Source: Aurantiacibacter suaedae (GTDB lineage: Bacteria > Pseudomonadota > Alphaproteobacteria > Sphingomonadales > Sphingomonadaceae). From it: DNA of 64,000 nt. Of the stretch, positions 35,905 to 46,159 are shown one piece after another. The DNA lies in contig NZ_SKCG01000002.1 of assembly GCF_005434915.1 (NCBI RefSeq), forward strand, positions 744,948-808,947, given 5' to 3'. Each line of letters opens with the position of its first letter. Position 1 is the first letter of the stretch. The notes below the pieces were generated by a model. It did not search any database and was not told the origin of the DNA. It saw only the letters and a program-made list of their open reading frames with translations. The position numbers and the translations under genes were made by a program.

Positions 35905-36546
35905 ATGCAATTCACGATGAATGAACTCGATCCCGCCACGCGCTACAAGCTCCTGGTCAACACCGTTACCCCGCGCCCGATTGCATGGGTGCTGAGCGAG
36001 GATGGCGAGGGGCGACGCAACGCCGCGCCCTATTCGTTCTTCAACGCGATGGGCGGCACCCCGCCGCTGGTGGCGATAGGGATGTCGGCCGACGGGCAGC
36101 GCGAGGGCATGGCGGAGAAGGATAGCCTCGCCAATATCCGCGCCAAGGGTGAATTTGCCGTGGCGCTGGTAAGCGAGGGGCAGGCCGAGGCGATGAATGT
36201 CAGCGCCACCGATGCCCCGCCCGAGGTGAGCGAGTTCGATCTGGCAGGGTTGGAGGCCACCAGGGCCAGCCTCGTTGCAGCGCCGCTTCTGGTTGGCGCG
36301 CCGGTGCAGTTCGAATGCCGCCTGTGGCAGTTTATCGAGACCGGCCCCAATGCCGGGATCGTGCTGGCCGAGGTGATTGTCACCCATATCGAGGATCGCT
36401 TCCTCGGCGAGGAGGACGGGCGCCTGCGGATCGATAATCCGGCGATGCAGCTGATCGGGCGGACCTATGGCGCGGGCGAATATGTCCGCAACGCCGCGCC
36501 CTTGCATATGGACCGCGTGAGCTGGAGCGATCTTTCGCGCGACTAG
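35905..36546 (+). CDS. Flavin reductase-like / DIM6-NTAB family protein
   Basis: The 213-residue protein starts NELDPATRYKLLVNTVTPRPIAWVLS and has NAAPYSFFNAMGGTPPLVAIGM, the FMN-binding pattern of the split-barrel flavin reductase family. The end GRTYGAGEYVRN is also typical. It may reduce FMN or bind it for another oxidoreductase. ATG at 35905 is taken, with ATG at 35917 as an alternative. Its stop overlaps the stop of the convergent ATPase gene. Confidence 0.85.
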   Translation: MQFTMNELDPATRYKLLVNTVTPRPIAWVLSEDGEGRRNAAPYSFFNAMGGTPPLVAIGMSADGQREGMAEKDSLANIRAKGEFAVALVSEGQAEAMNVSATDAPPEVSEFDLAGLEATRASLVAAPLLVGAPVQFECRLWQFIETGPNAGIVLAEVIVTHIEDRFLGEEDGRLRIDNPAMQLIGRTYGAGEYVRNAAPLHMDRVSWSDLSRD

Positions 36547-38063
36547 CCCGCGTATTCTTCCAGTCCCGGCACGCTGATCGTGCGCTCGCCGCCGAAATCC
36601 TCACGCACCACGATCAGGCCGGTTTTTTCCAGATGGTCAAGCAGGCGGCGGATGCGGCCGGGTGACGAGCTGCCATAGACGCGCGCGAGTTCCTCTTCGT
36701 CAGGCGCGCTGCGGCCTTCGGCGGCGGCTGCGGCAATGGTGAGGAAGGGGGCGAGCACATCGTCGTCGACGCTCTGCGCGAGCTGCTCCACCGCAGCGCG
36801 GCGCGCAGGATCGAGCCGTTCGAGACCGGCGCTGGCATGGGCGAACAGGCGGCGGAATTGCGCCATGTCGATATGGGCGGATGGCACGCGGCGCTCGCGG
36901 CAGCGGATCGCGAAGCTGCGGAACAGGCTGGAGAGCGACTGGTAGGTCGCGCCCTCTTCATGCGCCATCTCGGCCAGCACCTGCTCAACCGATCCGTCCG
37001 GCGGCGGCGGGGCAGGAGCGGCGCTGAGCTTTTCGCCGTCCCCGGCGGCGGGCGGTTCGCCGTCATCCTGCGCGTGGGCTATCGTCTCGGCAAGGTCTTC
37101 CATCGCCGGCTTTGGCGGCGGGGCGGGGCGTTGGGGCTGCGGCGCTGCGGCTTCCTCGGCCAGCGAATCGTGAAGAAGCGCCTCCATCCCTTCGCCTGAA
37201 ACCTGCGGCAGGGGGACGAGGCCCGAGGCGGCGTTCTTGCCGCCGGTCTTCACCGATCCGATTTTCACCGCCACGGGTTTGCGACTCACCGCCGGGCCGA
37301 GGCCGAGAAAGTGGCCGCGTTCGAGGTCGCGGATACGCTCGGCCTGCTTGCGGTCCATGCCGAGCAGGTCGGCCGCGCGCTGCATGTCGATATCGAGGAA
37401 GGTGCGGCCCATTAGGAAGTTGGAGGCCTCGGCGGCGACGTTCTTGGCGAGCTTGGCCAGCCGCTGGGTGGCGACGATCCCGGCCAGCCCGCGCTTGCGC
37501 CCCCGGCACATCAGGTTGGTCATGGCGGTGAGCGTCATCCGGCGGGTGTCTTCGGCCATTTCGCCAGCGGCGGCAGGCGCGAACATCTGTGCCTCGTCGA
37601 CCACCACCAGCGCGGGAAACCAGTGCTCGCGCGGGGCATCGAACAGCGCGGTGAGAAACAGTGCGGCGCAGCGGATCTGCTGTTCGACCTCCAGATCGTC
37701 AAGGCTAAGCACGACAGAGGCGCGGTGCTGGCGAATGCGGCCTGCCAGCGCCTCGATCTCGCGGCTGGTGTAGCTGCCGCCCTCGATCACGATATGGCCG
37801 AACTCCTTCGCCAGGCTGACGAAGTCGCCTTCGGGGTCGATAACCACCTGTTGAACCAATTGTGCGCTCTGTTCGAGCAGCCTGCGCAGCAGATGCGACT
37901 TGCCGCTGCCCGAGTTGCCCTGCACCAAGAGGCGCGTGGCGAGCAATTCCTCGACATCGACGTGGACGGCCCCGCCGCCCGAATCCCGACCTATTTCGAT
38001 TTGCGCCTGCACGGCGGCAGACTTAGGCGATGGGGCTGCGGGCGGAAAGGCCGCGAGGGGCAT
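36543..38063 (-). CDS. HerA-like ATP-binding protein
   Basis: The 506-residue protein has Walker A GNSGSGKSH (49-57), IDPEGDFVSLAKEFGHIV, a Walker B VVVDEAQMF near 155 and GLAGIVATQRLAKLAKNV, the HerA/FtsK-like helicase pattern. A proline- and alanine-rich linker lies around 330-360, followed by a C-terminal winged-helix-like part (LARVYGSSSPGRIRRLLDHLEKTGLI). The family includes DNA-translocating ATPases, but there is no NurA nuclease gene beside it. This architecture is common in alphaproteobacterial genomes. Confidence 0.85.
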   Translation of the reverse strand: MPLAAFPPAAPSPKSAAVQAQIEIGRDSGGGAVHVDVEELLATRLLVQGNSGSGKSHLLRRLLEQSAQLVQQVVIDPEGDFVSLAKEFGHIVIEGGSYTSREIEALAGRIRQHRASVVLSLDDLEVEQQIRCAALFLTALFDAPREHWFPALVVVDEAQMFAPAAAGEMAEDTRRMTLTAMTNLMCRGRKRGLAGIVATQRLAKLAKNVAAEASNFLMGRTFLDIDMQRAADLLGMDRKQAERIRDLERGHFLGLGPAVSRKPVAVKIGSVKTGGKNAASGLVPLPQVSGEGMEALLHDSLAEEAAAPQPQRPAPPPKPAMEDLAETIAHAQDDGEPPAAGDGEKLSAAPAPPPPDGSVEQVLAEMAHEEGATYQSLSSLFRSFAIRCRERRVPSAHIDMAQFRRLFAHASAGLERLDPARRAAVEQLAQSVDDDVLAPFLTIAAAAAEGRSAPDEEELARVYGSSSPGRIRRLLDHLEKTGLIVVREDFGGERTISVPGLEEYAG

Positions 38064-38089
38064 TTATCCAGTGCTTGCCGCCCACGCGG

Positions 38090-39322
38090 TCAGTCTGAAG
38101 CGAACAGGGTGAGATCGATGCTCTCGCCAACTGCGCGCAGGCCAGCGTCGGTGCCGTGGAGGTAATCGCCCATATGGTAGCCCTCGCGCATCTGCTGTGG
38201 GTCGGCGGAATCGGCAAAGGCTTCGTCGAAGCGGACCACGCCGTCGAACTCGCCCGAGGTGACAATCCATTCGTTTATCGCCTGCCGCGCTGCCTCGCCT
38301 TCCTCGCTCCAGTAGGCCGCGCCCTTGTACGGACCGATGGGAGAGCCGATGACCTTGATGCCTTTCTCATGCGCGCGGGCGATCAGCTGGCGAAAGCCCG
38401 CGATCATCTGCGGCACGTCGATTTCCGGCTGGTCGAGTGTGAGCCCGGCGATGCCGCCCTGCTGGGGGCCGTAGCGATTGCCGATATCGTTCACCCCTTC
38501 AAACACGATCATATGCGTGACATTGGGCAGCGCCAGCACATCCTCGTCAAACCGGGCGAGCGCACTTTCGCCCATGCCGGGGCTGAGCACGCGGTTGCCT
38601 GAGATCGCGGCGTTGGCCATGGCAAATTCCATCCCCGCCGCTTCGAGCCGCTCGGCCAGCACGTCGGGCCAGCGCCGGTCCGCGCCGGGCGTCGAGCCGA
38701 CCCCGTCGGTGATCGAATCGCCAAAGGCCACGATGGTGCCCTGCGCATCGGGCGAAAGCACCTCGACCGTTTGCAGGAAGGCGCGGTATTGCGCGGTTGT
38801 GGCGGGAGGGAAGACCTCATCCACGTGGTTGCCCGGAGCCGACACGGAGAGGTCGTCGAGCCCGGTCAGGTGACATGTGCAGGCGCCCGTCGCCTCGGGC
38901 AGGTAAATCACGATCTTGGCCTTCTGGAAGTCCTCACTGGCAAGCTCGACAACGTCGCTGACGAAGGGCGCGCCGCGCGGGATCACCGCCCCCGCCTCAC
39001 CGCCGAAGGTGAGCGGGCGGCTGGTGCCGGGCATTTCGGCGCCATTGCCATCAAGCAGTACGATGCGCGCCTCGTTGATGTGCAGCGGAGCCGGGCCATA
39101 GCGGTTGGTGAAGCGGACCCGCAGCGCCGAGCCGCCCTCGGACAGGCGAATGGTCTGCGCGAGGGTCACGTCCTCGAAGCTCGGCGCGGCAAACGGCCCT
39201 TCGCTGGCGAGCGGCGCGTGGGGGCTGGCGGTCCAGCTGCCGACCCAAAGCCCCTCCTGCGCGTGGGCGGTGCCGGTCAAGACCATCGCGGCCAGCGCCG
39301 CCGTTGCCATCGTATGTCGCAT
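38090..39322 (-). CDS. Secreted SGNH/GDSL hydrolase
   Basis: The 410-residue protein has a signal peptide ending in TAHAQ and a C-terminal SGNH domain with VAFGDSITDGVG (nucleophile Ser), MANAAISGNRVL and VFEGVNDIGN, and an Asp-x-x-His-like GDYLHGTDAG at the end. An N-terminal beta-rich part of about 150 residues precedes it. It probably deacetylates or deacylates a carbohydrate outside the cytoplasm. The ATG at 39322 has AGAGGG eight bases upstream; a longer frame to 39385 lacks this. Confidence 0.88.
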   Translation of the reverse strand: MRHTMATAALAAMVLTGTAHAQEGLWVGSWTASPHAPLASEGPFAAPSFEDVTLAQTIRLSEGGSALRVRFTNRYGPAPLHINEARIVLLDGNGAEMPGTSRPLTFGGEAGAVIPRGAPFVSDVVELASEDFQKAKIVIYLPEATGACTCHLTGLDDLSVSAPGNHVDEVFPPATTAQYRAFLQTVEVLSPDAQGTIVAFGDSITDGVGSTPGADRRWPDVLAERLEAAGMEFAMANAAISGNRVLSPGMGESALARFDEDVLALPNVTHMIVFEGVNDIGNRYGPQQGGIAGLTLDQPEIDVPQMIAGFRQLIARAHEKGIKVIGSPIGPYKGAAYWSEEGEAARQAINEWIVTSGEFDGVVRFDEAFADSADPQQMREGYHMGDYLHGTDAGLRAVGESIDLTLFASD

Positions 39323-39444
39323 CGTCTTTGCCCTCTCCTGTTTGGGGCAGACTAGCTCGGCCCGCGCGAGAGGCAATCGGCGCAATTGTCGCGCGGGCGC
39401 TGCCTTGCTAACGATTGTGACAAACAGGGCCGGGAGAGACCACT

Positions 39445-41022
39445 ATGCGCATATCCATCGTCACCGCCAGCCTGCTGGCCGCCACCGCGCTGCCGCTCGC
39501 GGGCGCTCCGGCCCAGCAGCAGAGTGCGGAGCAGCGCCCGGCAAACTATTACGGCAGCGCTTGCACAGCGCTCGAAGGCCTGGTGGATGACGGGGTCGAA
39601 ATCACCTCGGCCAGCTTCCATCCCGAGACAACCACGATCGAGGCCACGCCCGTTTCGCCCGCCATCGCCAAGCCGCCGCATTGCCTTGTCGAGGGCGTTA
39701 TCAACCGCCGCATGGGCGCGGGCGGGGCCGAATATGGGATCGGTTTCGAGCTGGCTCTGCCGCTGGAGTGGAACGGACGCTATCTGTTGCAAGGCGGCGG
39801 AGGTCTGAACGGCGTTGTTCGCCCGGCAGTCGGCCCGGTCGCGGCGGGGCAGGTCAACGCGCTCAGCCGGGGCTTTGCCGTCGCCAGCCACGATAGCGGG
39901 CACAAGGGCGAGGTGTTCGACCAGAGCTTCATGGCCGACCAGCGCGCCGCGCTCGATTTCGCCGAAGCGGCGGTGCCGCGTGTGACCGAAGCGACCCGCG
40001 CGCTGACCACCCTCTATTACGGCAAGACGCCGCACCACTCCTATATGGCGGGCTGCTCGACCGGCGGGCGCGAGGGGATGCTGGCGAGCCAGCGCTATCC
40101 CGAGCTGTTCGACGGGATCGTGATCGGCGCGCCTGCCATGCGCCCCGGTCATTCAAACCTCAGCATCGAATATGCGCAGGTGATGCTGAACCGCACTTTG
40201 GCTGCTGGCGAAGACGGCCCTGCGGGCATCGTCGGCGAACAGCGCGCATCGATCCGCCGCGAGATCCTGCGCCAGTGCGATGCGCTCGATGGCAAGGCCG
40301 ATGGCATGGTGATGAACGTTGAGGCCTGCCGTGCCTTCGATCCGCAGGGCCTCGTGTGCAAACCGGGTGAAAGCGGGACATGCCTGAGCCAGCCGCAAGC
40401 CGATGCGCTGGCCGCCGGGCTTGCAGGCCCGCGCGATGCCAGCGGGCGGCCGAGCTACATCTCCTATCCGTGGGATACGGGGATTGCGTTCGACGGGCAG
40501 GGCCTGCCCGGCTTCGTGCCGATGGGCCAGCCCGGTGTGTTCGGCCCGGCCAACACCGCGCGCGAGCTGGATGTCGACGCGCGGCTGCACGCGGTGCGCT
40601 GGGATGCGGCGGGCCGCCTCACCGACACCCCCTACTGGACCAACCTTTCGACCTATCTCGGGCGCGGATCGAAGCTGATGTACTTCCACGGTGTATCCGA
40701 CCCGTGGTTCTCGGCTTTTGACACCTGGGATTATTTCCAGCGCGCGCGCGAGGCCAACGGCTCCGAGACATGGGACAATGCCGCGCGTTTCTACATGGTG
40801 CCGGGCATGATGCACTGTTCAGGAGGAGACAGCTTCGACCAGTTCGATCTTCTCGGGCCGATGGTCGACTGGGTGGAGCAGGGCGAGGCGCCGGGCGCGG
40901 TCGAAGCCTTGCGCGCGGACGGCGGGCCGGAAAGCATGAAGCTGTGCCCGCACCCCTCCTATGCGCACTACGAAAGCGGCGAGGCGCTGCGCGCGGGCAG
41001 CTACACCTGCCGGATGCCGTAA
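39445..41022 (+). CDS. Tannase/feruloyl esterase family protein
   Basis: The 525-residue protein has a signal peptide (first 23 residues) and the family marks: YGSACTALEGL, YLLQGGGGLNG, SYMAGCSTGGREGML with nucleophile Ser205 beside a Cys, HGVSDPWFSAFDT with the acid and MVPGMMHCSGG with the catalytic His next to a second Cys. The two Cys form the disulfide typical of tannase-family enzymes. It hydrolyses esters of phenolic acids and is likely secreted to the periplasm. It is divergent from the SGNH hydrolase gene. Confidence 0.9.
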   Translation: MRISIVTASLLAATALPLAGAPAQQQSAEQRPANYYGSACTALEGLVDDGVEITSASFHPETTTIEATPVSPAIAKPPHCLVEGVINRRMGAGGAEYGIGFELALPLEWNGRYLLQGGGGLNGVVRPAVGPVAAGQVNALSRGFAVASHDSGHKGEVFDQSFMADQRAALDFAEAAVPRVTEATRALTTLYYGKTPHHSYMAGCSTGGREGMLASQRYPELFDGIVIGAPAMRPGHSNLSIEYAQVMLNRTLAAGEDGPAGIVGEQRASIRREILRQCDALDGKADGMVMNVEACRAFDPQGLVCKPGESGTCLSQPQADALAAGLAGPRDASGRPSYISYPWDTGIAFDGQGLPGFVPMGQPGVFGPANTARELDVDARLHAVRWDAAGRLTDTPYWTNLSTYLGRGSKLMYFHGVSDPWFSAFDTWDYFQRAREANGSETWDNAARFYMVPGMMHCSGGDSFDQFDLLGPMVDWVEQGEAPGAVEALRADGGPESMKLCPHPSYAHYESGEALRAGSYTCRMP

Positions 41023-41034
41023 GCCGAGAGGGCG

Positions 41035-41946
41035 CTAGCCTTTGCCGCGCGTCTTGGTGCGGCCCTTGGCGGCGTTCTCTTCGAGGAAGGCGATGATCTT
41101 GCCTGCCACGTCGGTGTTGGTGGCCTTTTCCAACCCTTCGAGGCCGGGCGAGGAATTGACCTCCATAACCACCGGCCCGTGGTTGCTTCGCAGCATATCC
41201 ACGCCGCACACGTTGAGCCCCATGATCTTGGCCGAGCGCACGGCGGTGCTGCGCTCCTCCGCCGTGATGCGGATTTTCTCCGCATGGCCGCCGCGGTGAA
41301 TGTTGCTGCGGAAGTCGTCTGCCGCCCCGGTGCGCTGCATCGCGGCGACCACTTTGCCGCCCACCACCAGCGCGCGGATATCGGTGCCGTTCGCTTCCTT
41401 GATGAACTCCTGCGCGAGGATATGCACGTTGGCGCTGCGAAAGGCCTCGAACACCGACTTGGCCGAGCGCGGGGTGTCGGCCAGCACCACGCCGATCCCC
41501 TGCGTGCCTTCGAGCAGCTTGATCACCACCGGCGCGCCGCCTGCGATGGCAAGCACCTGTTCGGCCTGCTTGGCGGAGTGGGCAAAGGCGGTGACCGGCA
41601 GCCCGATCCCGCGCCGCGCCAGCAGCTGCATCGAGCGCAACTTGTCGCGGCTACGCCCGATCGAGACGCTCTCGTTCAGCGGATAGACGTCCATCATTTC
41701 GAACTGGCGCAGCACGGCGGTGCCGTAGAACGTGATCGAGGCCCCGATGCGCGGGATCACTGCGTCGAAATCCTGGGGGCCGATCACGCGGCCATCATAA
41801 TGCACCGTGGGCCGGTGCGAGGTGATGTCCATGAAGCAGCGCAGTGTGTTCAGGATTTCGATCGAATGGCCGCGTTCCTCCGCCGCCTCAACCAGCCGGC
41901 GGTGGGTGTAAAGGTTCGGATTGCGGGCGAGCATCGCCAGTTTCAT
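41035..41946 (-). CDS. rimK: Ribosomal protein S6--L-glutamate ligase (RimK-type ATP-grasp)
   Basis: The 303-residue ATP-grasp ligase contains [61 protein letters not shown] and [14 protein letters not shown]. These match RimK, which adds Glu residues to the C-terminus of ribosomal protein S6. It overlaps the upstream RimK-associated protease by ATGA. A basic tail ([10 protein letters not shown]) is added at the end. Confidence 0.92.
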   Translation of the reverse strand: MKLAMLARNPNLYTHRRLVEAAEERGHSIEILNTLRCFMDITSHRPTVHYDGRVIGPQDFDAVIPRIGASITFYGTAVLRQFEMMDVYPLNESVSIGRSRDKLRSMQLLARRGIGLPVTAFAHSAKQAEQVLAIAGGAPVVIKLLEGTQGIGVVLADTPRSAKSVFEAFRSANVHILAQEFIKEANGTDIRALVVGGKVVAAMQRTGAADDFRSNIHRGGHAEKIRITAEERSTAVRSAKIMGLNVCGVDMLRSNHGPVVMEVNSSPGLEGLEKATNTDVAGKIIAFLEENAAKGRTKTRGKG

Positions 41947-42434
41947 GCGGTAGGGTCCTTGGCCTTCGCAGGCAGTTCGTCGAGCAGGAATTTGGCAGAA
42001 GGGTCGACAAGGAACAGCTTACCCAGCCCCTTGCGACCGACGAGAATCTGATAGCGCATTTCCTTGCGATTCGTCAGCGTAAACTCGCGCTTGCGGGCAA
42101 CGGTTCCGAGCTTGAGCATGGTCGCGATTACCACCCGCTCCTCGACCGCGCCGTTGCTGCTTTTTACGCTACGGAAATCGCGGATTTCCACGTCCCAATG
42201 TACGGTCTTGCGAGGTTCGCCGGCGTGGCGGACATATTTGGTGATCTTGGCGCGGTGCTGTCCGTTCTCGTCGACATAGGGCGCGATGCGGTCGACATGG
42301 AGCGAAGAAGTGCGCGCGCCGGTGTCGATTTTGGCCTTTTCGGCGAACAGCCCCAGTTCGGGCAGATCGACATGCTCAAGCCAGCCGACCTTCGTGGCAG
42401 CAGGGGCAGGTTTGGCGGGAGCGCGTTTGGGCAT
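41943..42434 (-). CDS. RimK-associated ATP-dependent zinc protease-like protein (RimB type)
   Basis: The 163-residue protein has the retropepsin-like signature [13 protein letters not shown] with Asp-Thr-Gly-Ala, followed by [10 protein letters not shown] and [16 protein letters not shown]. This family is found next to rimK in many proteobacteria and is thought to process glutamylated targets. The ATG at 42434 is chosen over longer frames because the upstream residues are not conserved. It is translationally coupled to rimK. Confidence 0.85.
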   Translation of the reverse strand: MPKRAPAKPAPAATKVGWLEHVDLPELGLFAEKAKIDTGARTSSLHVDRIAPYVDENGQHRAKITKYVRHAGEPRKTVHWDVEIRDFRSVKSSNGAVEERVVIATMLKLGTVARKREFTLTNRKEMRYQILVGRKGLGKLFLVDPSAKFLLDELPAKAKDPTA

Positions 42435-42447
42435 GGCGGCGCGCCCG

Positions 42448-44823
42448 TTAGAGCGGATTGCCGTCCTTGTCGCGATAAATGTCGCGGCGGCCGACATGGT
42501 TGGCCGGGCCGACAAGGCCATCTTCCTCCATCCGCTCGATCCACTTGGCGGCGGTGTTGTAGCCCACGCCCATCTGTCGCTGGAGCCAGGAGCCCGACGC
42601 CTTCTGGTTCTCGATCACGATCTGGCAGGCCTGACGGTACTTGCGTTCGTCCGGGTTGTCGGAGGCGGTGAACTCGTCCTCGAAATCGAACCCGCCATCC
42701 GCTGGCTCCTCGGTGACCGAATCGACATATTGCGGCGTGCCCTGCTTGCGCCAGTGCTCTGCCACGCGCTCGACCTCTTCGTCGGAGACGAACGGCCCGT
42801 GCACGCGCATGATCGCCCCCGAGAGCGGTTTATAAAGCATGTCGCCCTTGCCCAGCAGCTGCTCCGCGCCCTGTTCGCCGATGATCGTGCGGCTGTCGAT
42901 GCGGCTGGAGACGGCAAAGCTGATGCGGGTCGGCAGGTTGGCCTTGATGACGCCGGTGATAACGTCGACCGAGGGGCGCTGGGTGGCGGTGATTACGTGG
43001 ATGCCTGCCGCGCGGCTCTTCTGGCACAGGCGCTGGATCAGGCCCTCGATCTCCTTGCCAACCACCAGCATGAGGTCAGCCAGCTCGTCGACGATGACCA
43101 CGATCTGCGGCATCACCGAATATTCGAGCAGCTCTTCCTCGATCAGCGGTTCGCCGGTCTCGGGGTCGAACCCGGTCTGCACCGTGCGCTGAAGCGGCTT
43201 GCCCTTGGCAGCGGCGGCGCGGACGCGCTCGTTGAACCCGGCCAGGTTGCGCGCGCCGACATCGCTCATCATCCGGTAGCGCCGCTCCATCTCCTCCACC
43301 GCCCACTTCAGTGCGCGCACGGCCTTGGGCGGCTCGGTCACGACTTCGGCCAGCAGGTGCGGGATATGCTCGTAGCTCTTGAGTTCGAGCACTTTGGGAT
43401 CGATCAGGATCATCCGGCACTGGTCCGGCCCGAAGCGGTAAAGCAGTGACAGCAGGATGGTGTTGAGCCCGACCGACTTACCCGAGCCGGTGGTGCCCGC
43501 CACCAGCAGGTGGGGCATGGCGGCAAGGTCGGCCACGATCGGCTCGCCGGCGATATCCTTGCCGAGGATGATCGGCAGTGATCCGGAGTGATCGGCAAAG
43601 GCAGCCGATGCGACCATCTCCTTGAAGTTGACCATTTGGCGCTGGGCATTGGGCAGTTCGATGCCCATCACGGTCTTGCCGGGGATCGGGGCCACGCGCG
43701 CGGAGATCGCGCTCATGTTGCGGGCGATGTCTTCGGCAAGGCCGATCACGCGGCTGGCCTTGATGCCGGGAGCGGGCTCCAGCTCGTACATCGTGACCAC
43801 CGGGCCGGTGCGCACCGCGGTGATCTCGCCCTTCACATTGAAATCGTCGAGCACGGTTTCGAGCAGGCGCGCATTGCGTTCGAGCGCCAGCTTGTCGAGC
43901 TTGGGAGCCGAATTTTCCGGCGGATCGGCGAGGATGTCGAGGGCGGGGAGCTGGTAGTCGGCGAAAAGATCGGTCTGGTCCTTCGCCTTCGATGGGGTCG
44001 CCCGGCGCGGGGCGGCGGCGGGATCGACAATCGTGGTCTGGCGGCGCGCGGCGGCGGCGGCGGCGGCAGGCTCGCCCACCGCCTCGTTGTCGTCGCGATC
44101 ACTCTGCGGCTGCGTGTCGGCTTTGCGTTGGCGCTGACGTGCCTCCTCCCGGAAGGGATTGGCGGGCGGCGAGAGGCGGGGCGGATTGCGCAGCAGTTCG
44201 GGCAGGGTGAGGAAACGGCTCCAGTCGAGCGCGAATACGCGACCGGCCAGAATGGCCCCGCCGACAAGGCAGGCAACGCCCGCAGCACCAATCGCCCAGG
44301 GCTGGACTCCGGCGGGCAAAAGAGAGGCGAGCGCGGTAATCAGCCGCTCGCCCAGCAGGCCGACGAGGCCGCCGGTCGAAGCGGGCAGGCTCCAGTCGCG
44401 CGGGGTCGAGACCAGCGACAGCACGCTCGCCAGCAGCGCCATGGCCACCAGCAACTGGCCAACCGTGCGCCACCAGCGGCCATCCCAATGCTCGTCCTCG
44501 TCGGCGTCGCGCCACAGCTTACGGCCGAAGACGAAGGTGAGCGGGAGCAGCAGCGCGGAAACGAAGCCGAAGGTGCCCAGGGCAAGATCGGCCACCACGG
44601 CACCGGGCGCGCCCATCCAATTTGCGATGGTGGCGCCCGCCGCGGTGGAGAGCGAGGCATCGGTCTGGGTGTAGCTGAGCAGCGCGAAGGCGAGGAACAG
44701 AGTGAAGGCGAACAGCAGCGCGCCCCCGGTCAGCTGCAGGCTGCGGGTGAGCGAATAGCGGAAGACGGCGCGCCAGTCCGCGCTGTCACTGGTCCCCGTC
44801 GATGGGGCCGAGCGGCTTGCCAT
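42448..44823 (-). CDS. ftsK: DNA translocase FtsK
   Basis: The 791-residue protein has four N-terminal membrane segments (about residues 20-200), a proline- and arginine-rich linker, and a motor with Walker A AGTTGSGKSV near 445, LILIDPKVLELKSYEHIPHLL-like block (split), VIVDELADLMLV and ATQRPSVDVITG. The C-terminal gamma winged helix (MGVGYNTAAKWIERMEEDGLVG) recognises KOPS/FRS polarity sites. It pumps chromosome ends through the division septum. Length is normal for alphaproteobacteria. Confidence 0.96.
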   Translation of the reverse strand: MASRSAPSTGTSDSADWRAVFRYSLTRSLQLTGGALLFAFTLFLAFALLSYTQTDASLSTAAGATIANWMGAPGAVVADLALGTFGFVSALLLPLTFVFGRKLWRDADEDEHWDGRWWRTVGQLLVAMALLASVLSLVSTPRDWSLPASTGGLVGLLGERLITALASLLPAGVQPWAIGAAGVACLVGGAILAGRVFALDWSRFLTLPELLRNPPRLSPPANPFREEARQRQRKADTQPQSDRDDNEAVGEPAAAAAAARRQTTIVDPAAAPRRATPSKAKDQTDLFADYQLPALDILADPPENSAPKLDKLALERNARLLETVLDDFNVKGEITAVRTGPVVTMYELEPAPGIKASRVIGLAEDIARNMSAISARVAPIPGKTVMGIELPNAQRQMVNFKEMVASAAFADHSGSLPIILGKDIAGEPIVADLAAMPHLLVAGTTGSGKSVGLNTILLSLLYRFGPDQCRMILIDPKVLELKSYEHIPHLLAEVVTEPPKAVRALKWAVEEMERRYRMMSDVGARNLAGFNERVRAAAAKGKPLQRTVQTGFDPETGEPLIEEELLEYSVMPQIVVIVDELADLMLVVGKEIEGLIQRLCQKSRAAGIHVITATQRPSVDVITGVIKANLPTRISFAVSSRIDSRTIIGEQGAEQLLGKGDMLYKPLSGAIMRVHGPFVSDEEVERVAEHWRKQGTPQYVDSVTEEPADGGFDFEDEFTASDNPDERKYRQACQIVIENQKASGSWLQRQMGVGYNTAAKWIERMEEDGLVGPANHVGRRDIYRDKDGNPL

Positions 44824-44900
44824 GTCCTGTTCCTTGTAAGCGTCCCGCTGCGAGAATCGCAGACGGGGGGACCGGGGTCAAGCTTGCTGGAGGTTTGCCC

Positions 44901-45443
44901 CTACAGGGCGCTGAGACCGTCAATCGCCGCCCAAAGCTGAGCGCCGAGCCTGCGCGCCGTCTGCGCGGTCATTCCGCCCAGCGCGATGACCGGCATCTGT
45001 GCATGGGCGGCGAGCAGGCGCCAGCGCACCGGCCCCAGGTGTGGCGCGCCCGGATGCGAGCGGGTGGCGAAGGCGGGCGAGAGCATCACGGCGTCGGCGC
45101 ACTTGCGGTTGGCCTGCGCGATCTCGCGCATCGAGTGCGCGGTGGCGATCTGCACCAGTCCGCTGCGCTGCGGATAGAGTGCAAGCGGCGCGCCATAGGT
45201 TCCCGCAGCGCCCCATTCGCGGGCGGTCAGCGCGCTATCGGCGAGCACCAGCAGATGACCGCGTGCCAGGCATAGGTCGCGCAAGGTCCACCAGCGGGCG
45301 ATGCGCTCTCGCGGGGGCAGGTGATAGTGCCGGTAAACGAAGCCGCTGCCGCGCGGCAGACGCTTGAGAGCCGCTTCGAGAACGTCGTCGTTGCGTGCAT
45401 CCGAAAGGAGCCACAGGGTCGGCAAGGGCTGGCGCTGGTGCAT
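44901..45443 (-). CDS. Thiamine phosphate synthase-like protein
   Basis: The 180-residue protein shows a TIM-barrel ThiE/TenI pattern: LWLLSDARND, a GFVYRHYHLPPRER stretch, LLVLADSA, DAVMLSPAFATRSHPGAPHLGP and MPVIALGGMTAQTARRLG. The last two fit the phosphate-binding strands of ThiE. It is shorter than typical ThiE (about 210) and some substrate residues differ, so it may be a TenI-like regulator rather than the enzyme. It is divergent from the YggS-type gene with a 20-base gap. Confidence 0.72.
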   Translation of the reverse strand: MHQRQPLPTLWLLSDARNDDVLEAALKRLPRGSGFVYRHYHLPPRERIARWWTLRDLCLARGHLLVLADSALTAREWGAAGTYGAPLALYPQRSGLVQIATAHSMREIAQANRKCADAVMLSPAFATRSHPGAPHLGPVRWRLLAAHAQMPVIALGGMTAQTARRLGAQLWAAIDGLSAL

Positions 45444-45463
45444 GGCCTCGCTATAGCGTCGCC

Positions 45464-46132
45464 ATGACCGAGAATGCGAGTTCCCGTTTGGCCGACATCC
45501 GCGCCGAGATAACCACGGCCTGCAAAATTGCCCGCCGCAAGCCGGAAGACGTCACCCTGATCGCGATCAGCAAGACGCATCCGGCAGACGCGATCACCTC
45601 GCTGATCGAAGCTGGGCAACGTGTGTTCGGTGAAAACCGGGTGCAGGAGGCGCAAGTCAAGTGGCCCGACCTGATCGAGCGCCATGGCGACATCGCGCTT
45701 CACCTCGTGGGCCAGTTGCAGTCGAACAAGGCCGAGGATGCAGTGGCGCTGTTCGATTCCATCCACTCGCTTGACCGTTCCTCGCTGGTGAAGGCGCTGG
45801 CCAAGGCGATGGACAAGCAAGACAAGCGGCCAGACCTGTTCGTTCAGGTGAACATCGGGTCGGAGCCGCAGAAGGGCGGCTGCGCGATTGCCGATTTGCC
45901 CGGCTTACTGGACGAGGCGCGGCGGGCCGAGTTGCCGGTGATCGGCCTGATGTGCGTGCCGCCTGCGGATATAGAGCCTGCGCCATTCTTCGCATTGCTG
46001 GCCAAGCTGGCGGACGATCATGACCTGCCAGGGCGCAGCATGGGCATGAGCGGCGACTATGCGACTGCCACGAAGCTGGGCGCGACGCACCTGCGCGTCG
46101 GCAGTGCGCTGTTCGGGGCGCGCGAAGGGTAA
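45464..46132 (+). CDS. YggS family pyridoxal phosphate-binding protein
   Basis: The 222-residue protein has TLIAISKTHPADAI with the PLP lysine, FGENRVQEAQVKWP, HLVGQLQSNKAEDAV, IHSLDRSS and SMGMSGDYATATKLGATHLRVGSALFG. This is the conserved set of the PLP homeostasis protein family. It balances cellular pyridoxal phosphate and has no known enzymatic turnover. ATG at 45464 gives the usual length. Confidence 0.94.
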   Translation: MTENASSRLADIRAEITTACKIARRKPEDVTLIAISKTHPADAITSLIEAGQRVFGENRVQEAQVKWPDLIERHGDIALHLVGQLQSNKAEDAVALFDSIHSLDRSSLVKALAKAMDKQDKRPDLFVQVNIGSEPQKGGCAIADLPGLLDEARRAELPVIGLMCVPPADIEPAPFFALLAKLADDHDLPGRSMGMSGDYATATKLGATHLRVGSALFGAREG

Positions 46133-46159
46133 GGTTCGCACATTTGCGGCGCAGGCTAT

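Noticed and set aside
43588-44940. Long open frame antisense to ftsK
   Set aside because: Gly/Ala/Arg-rich noise over a gene with certain identity.
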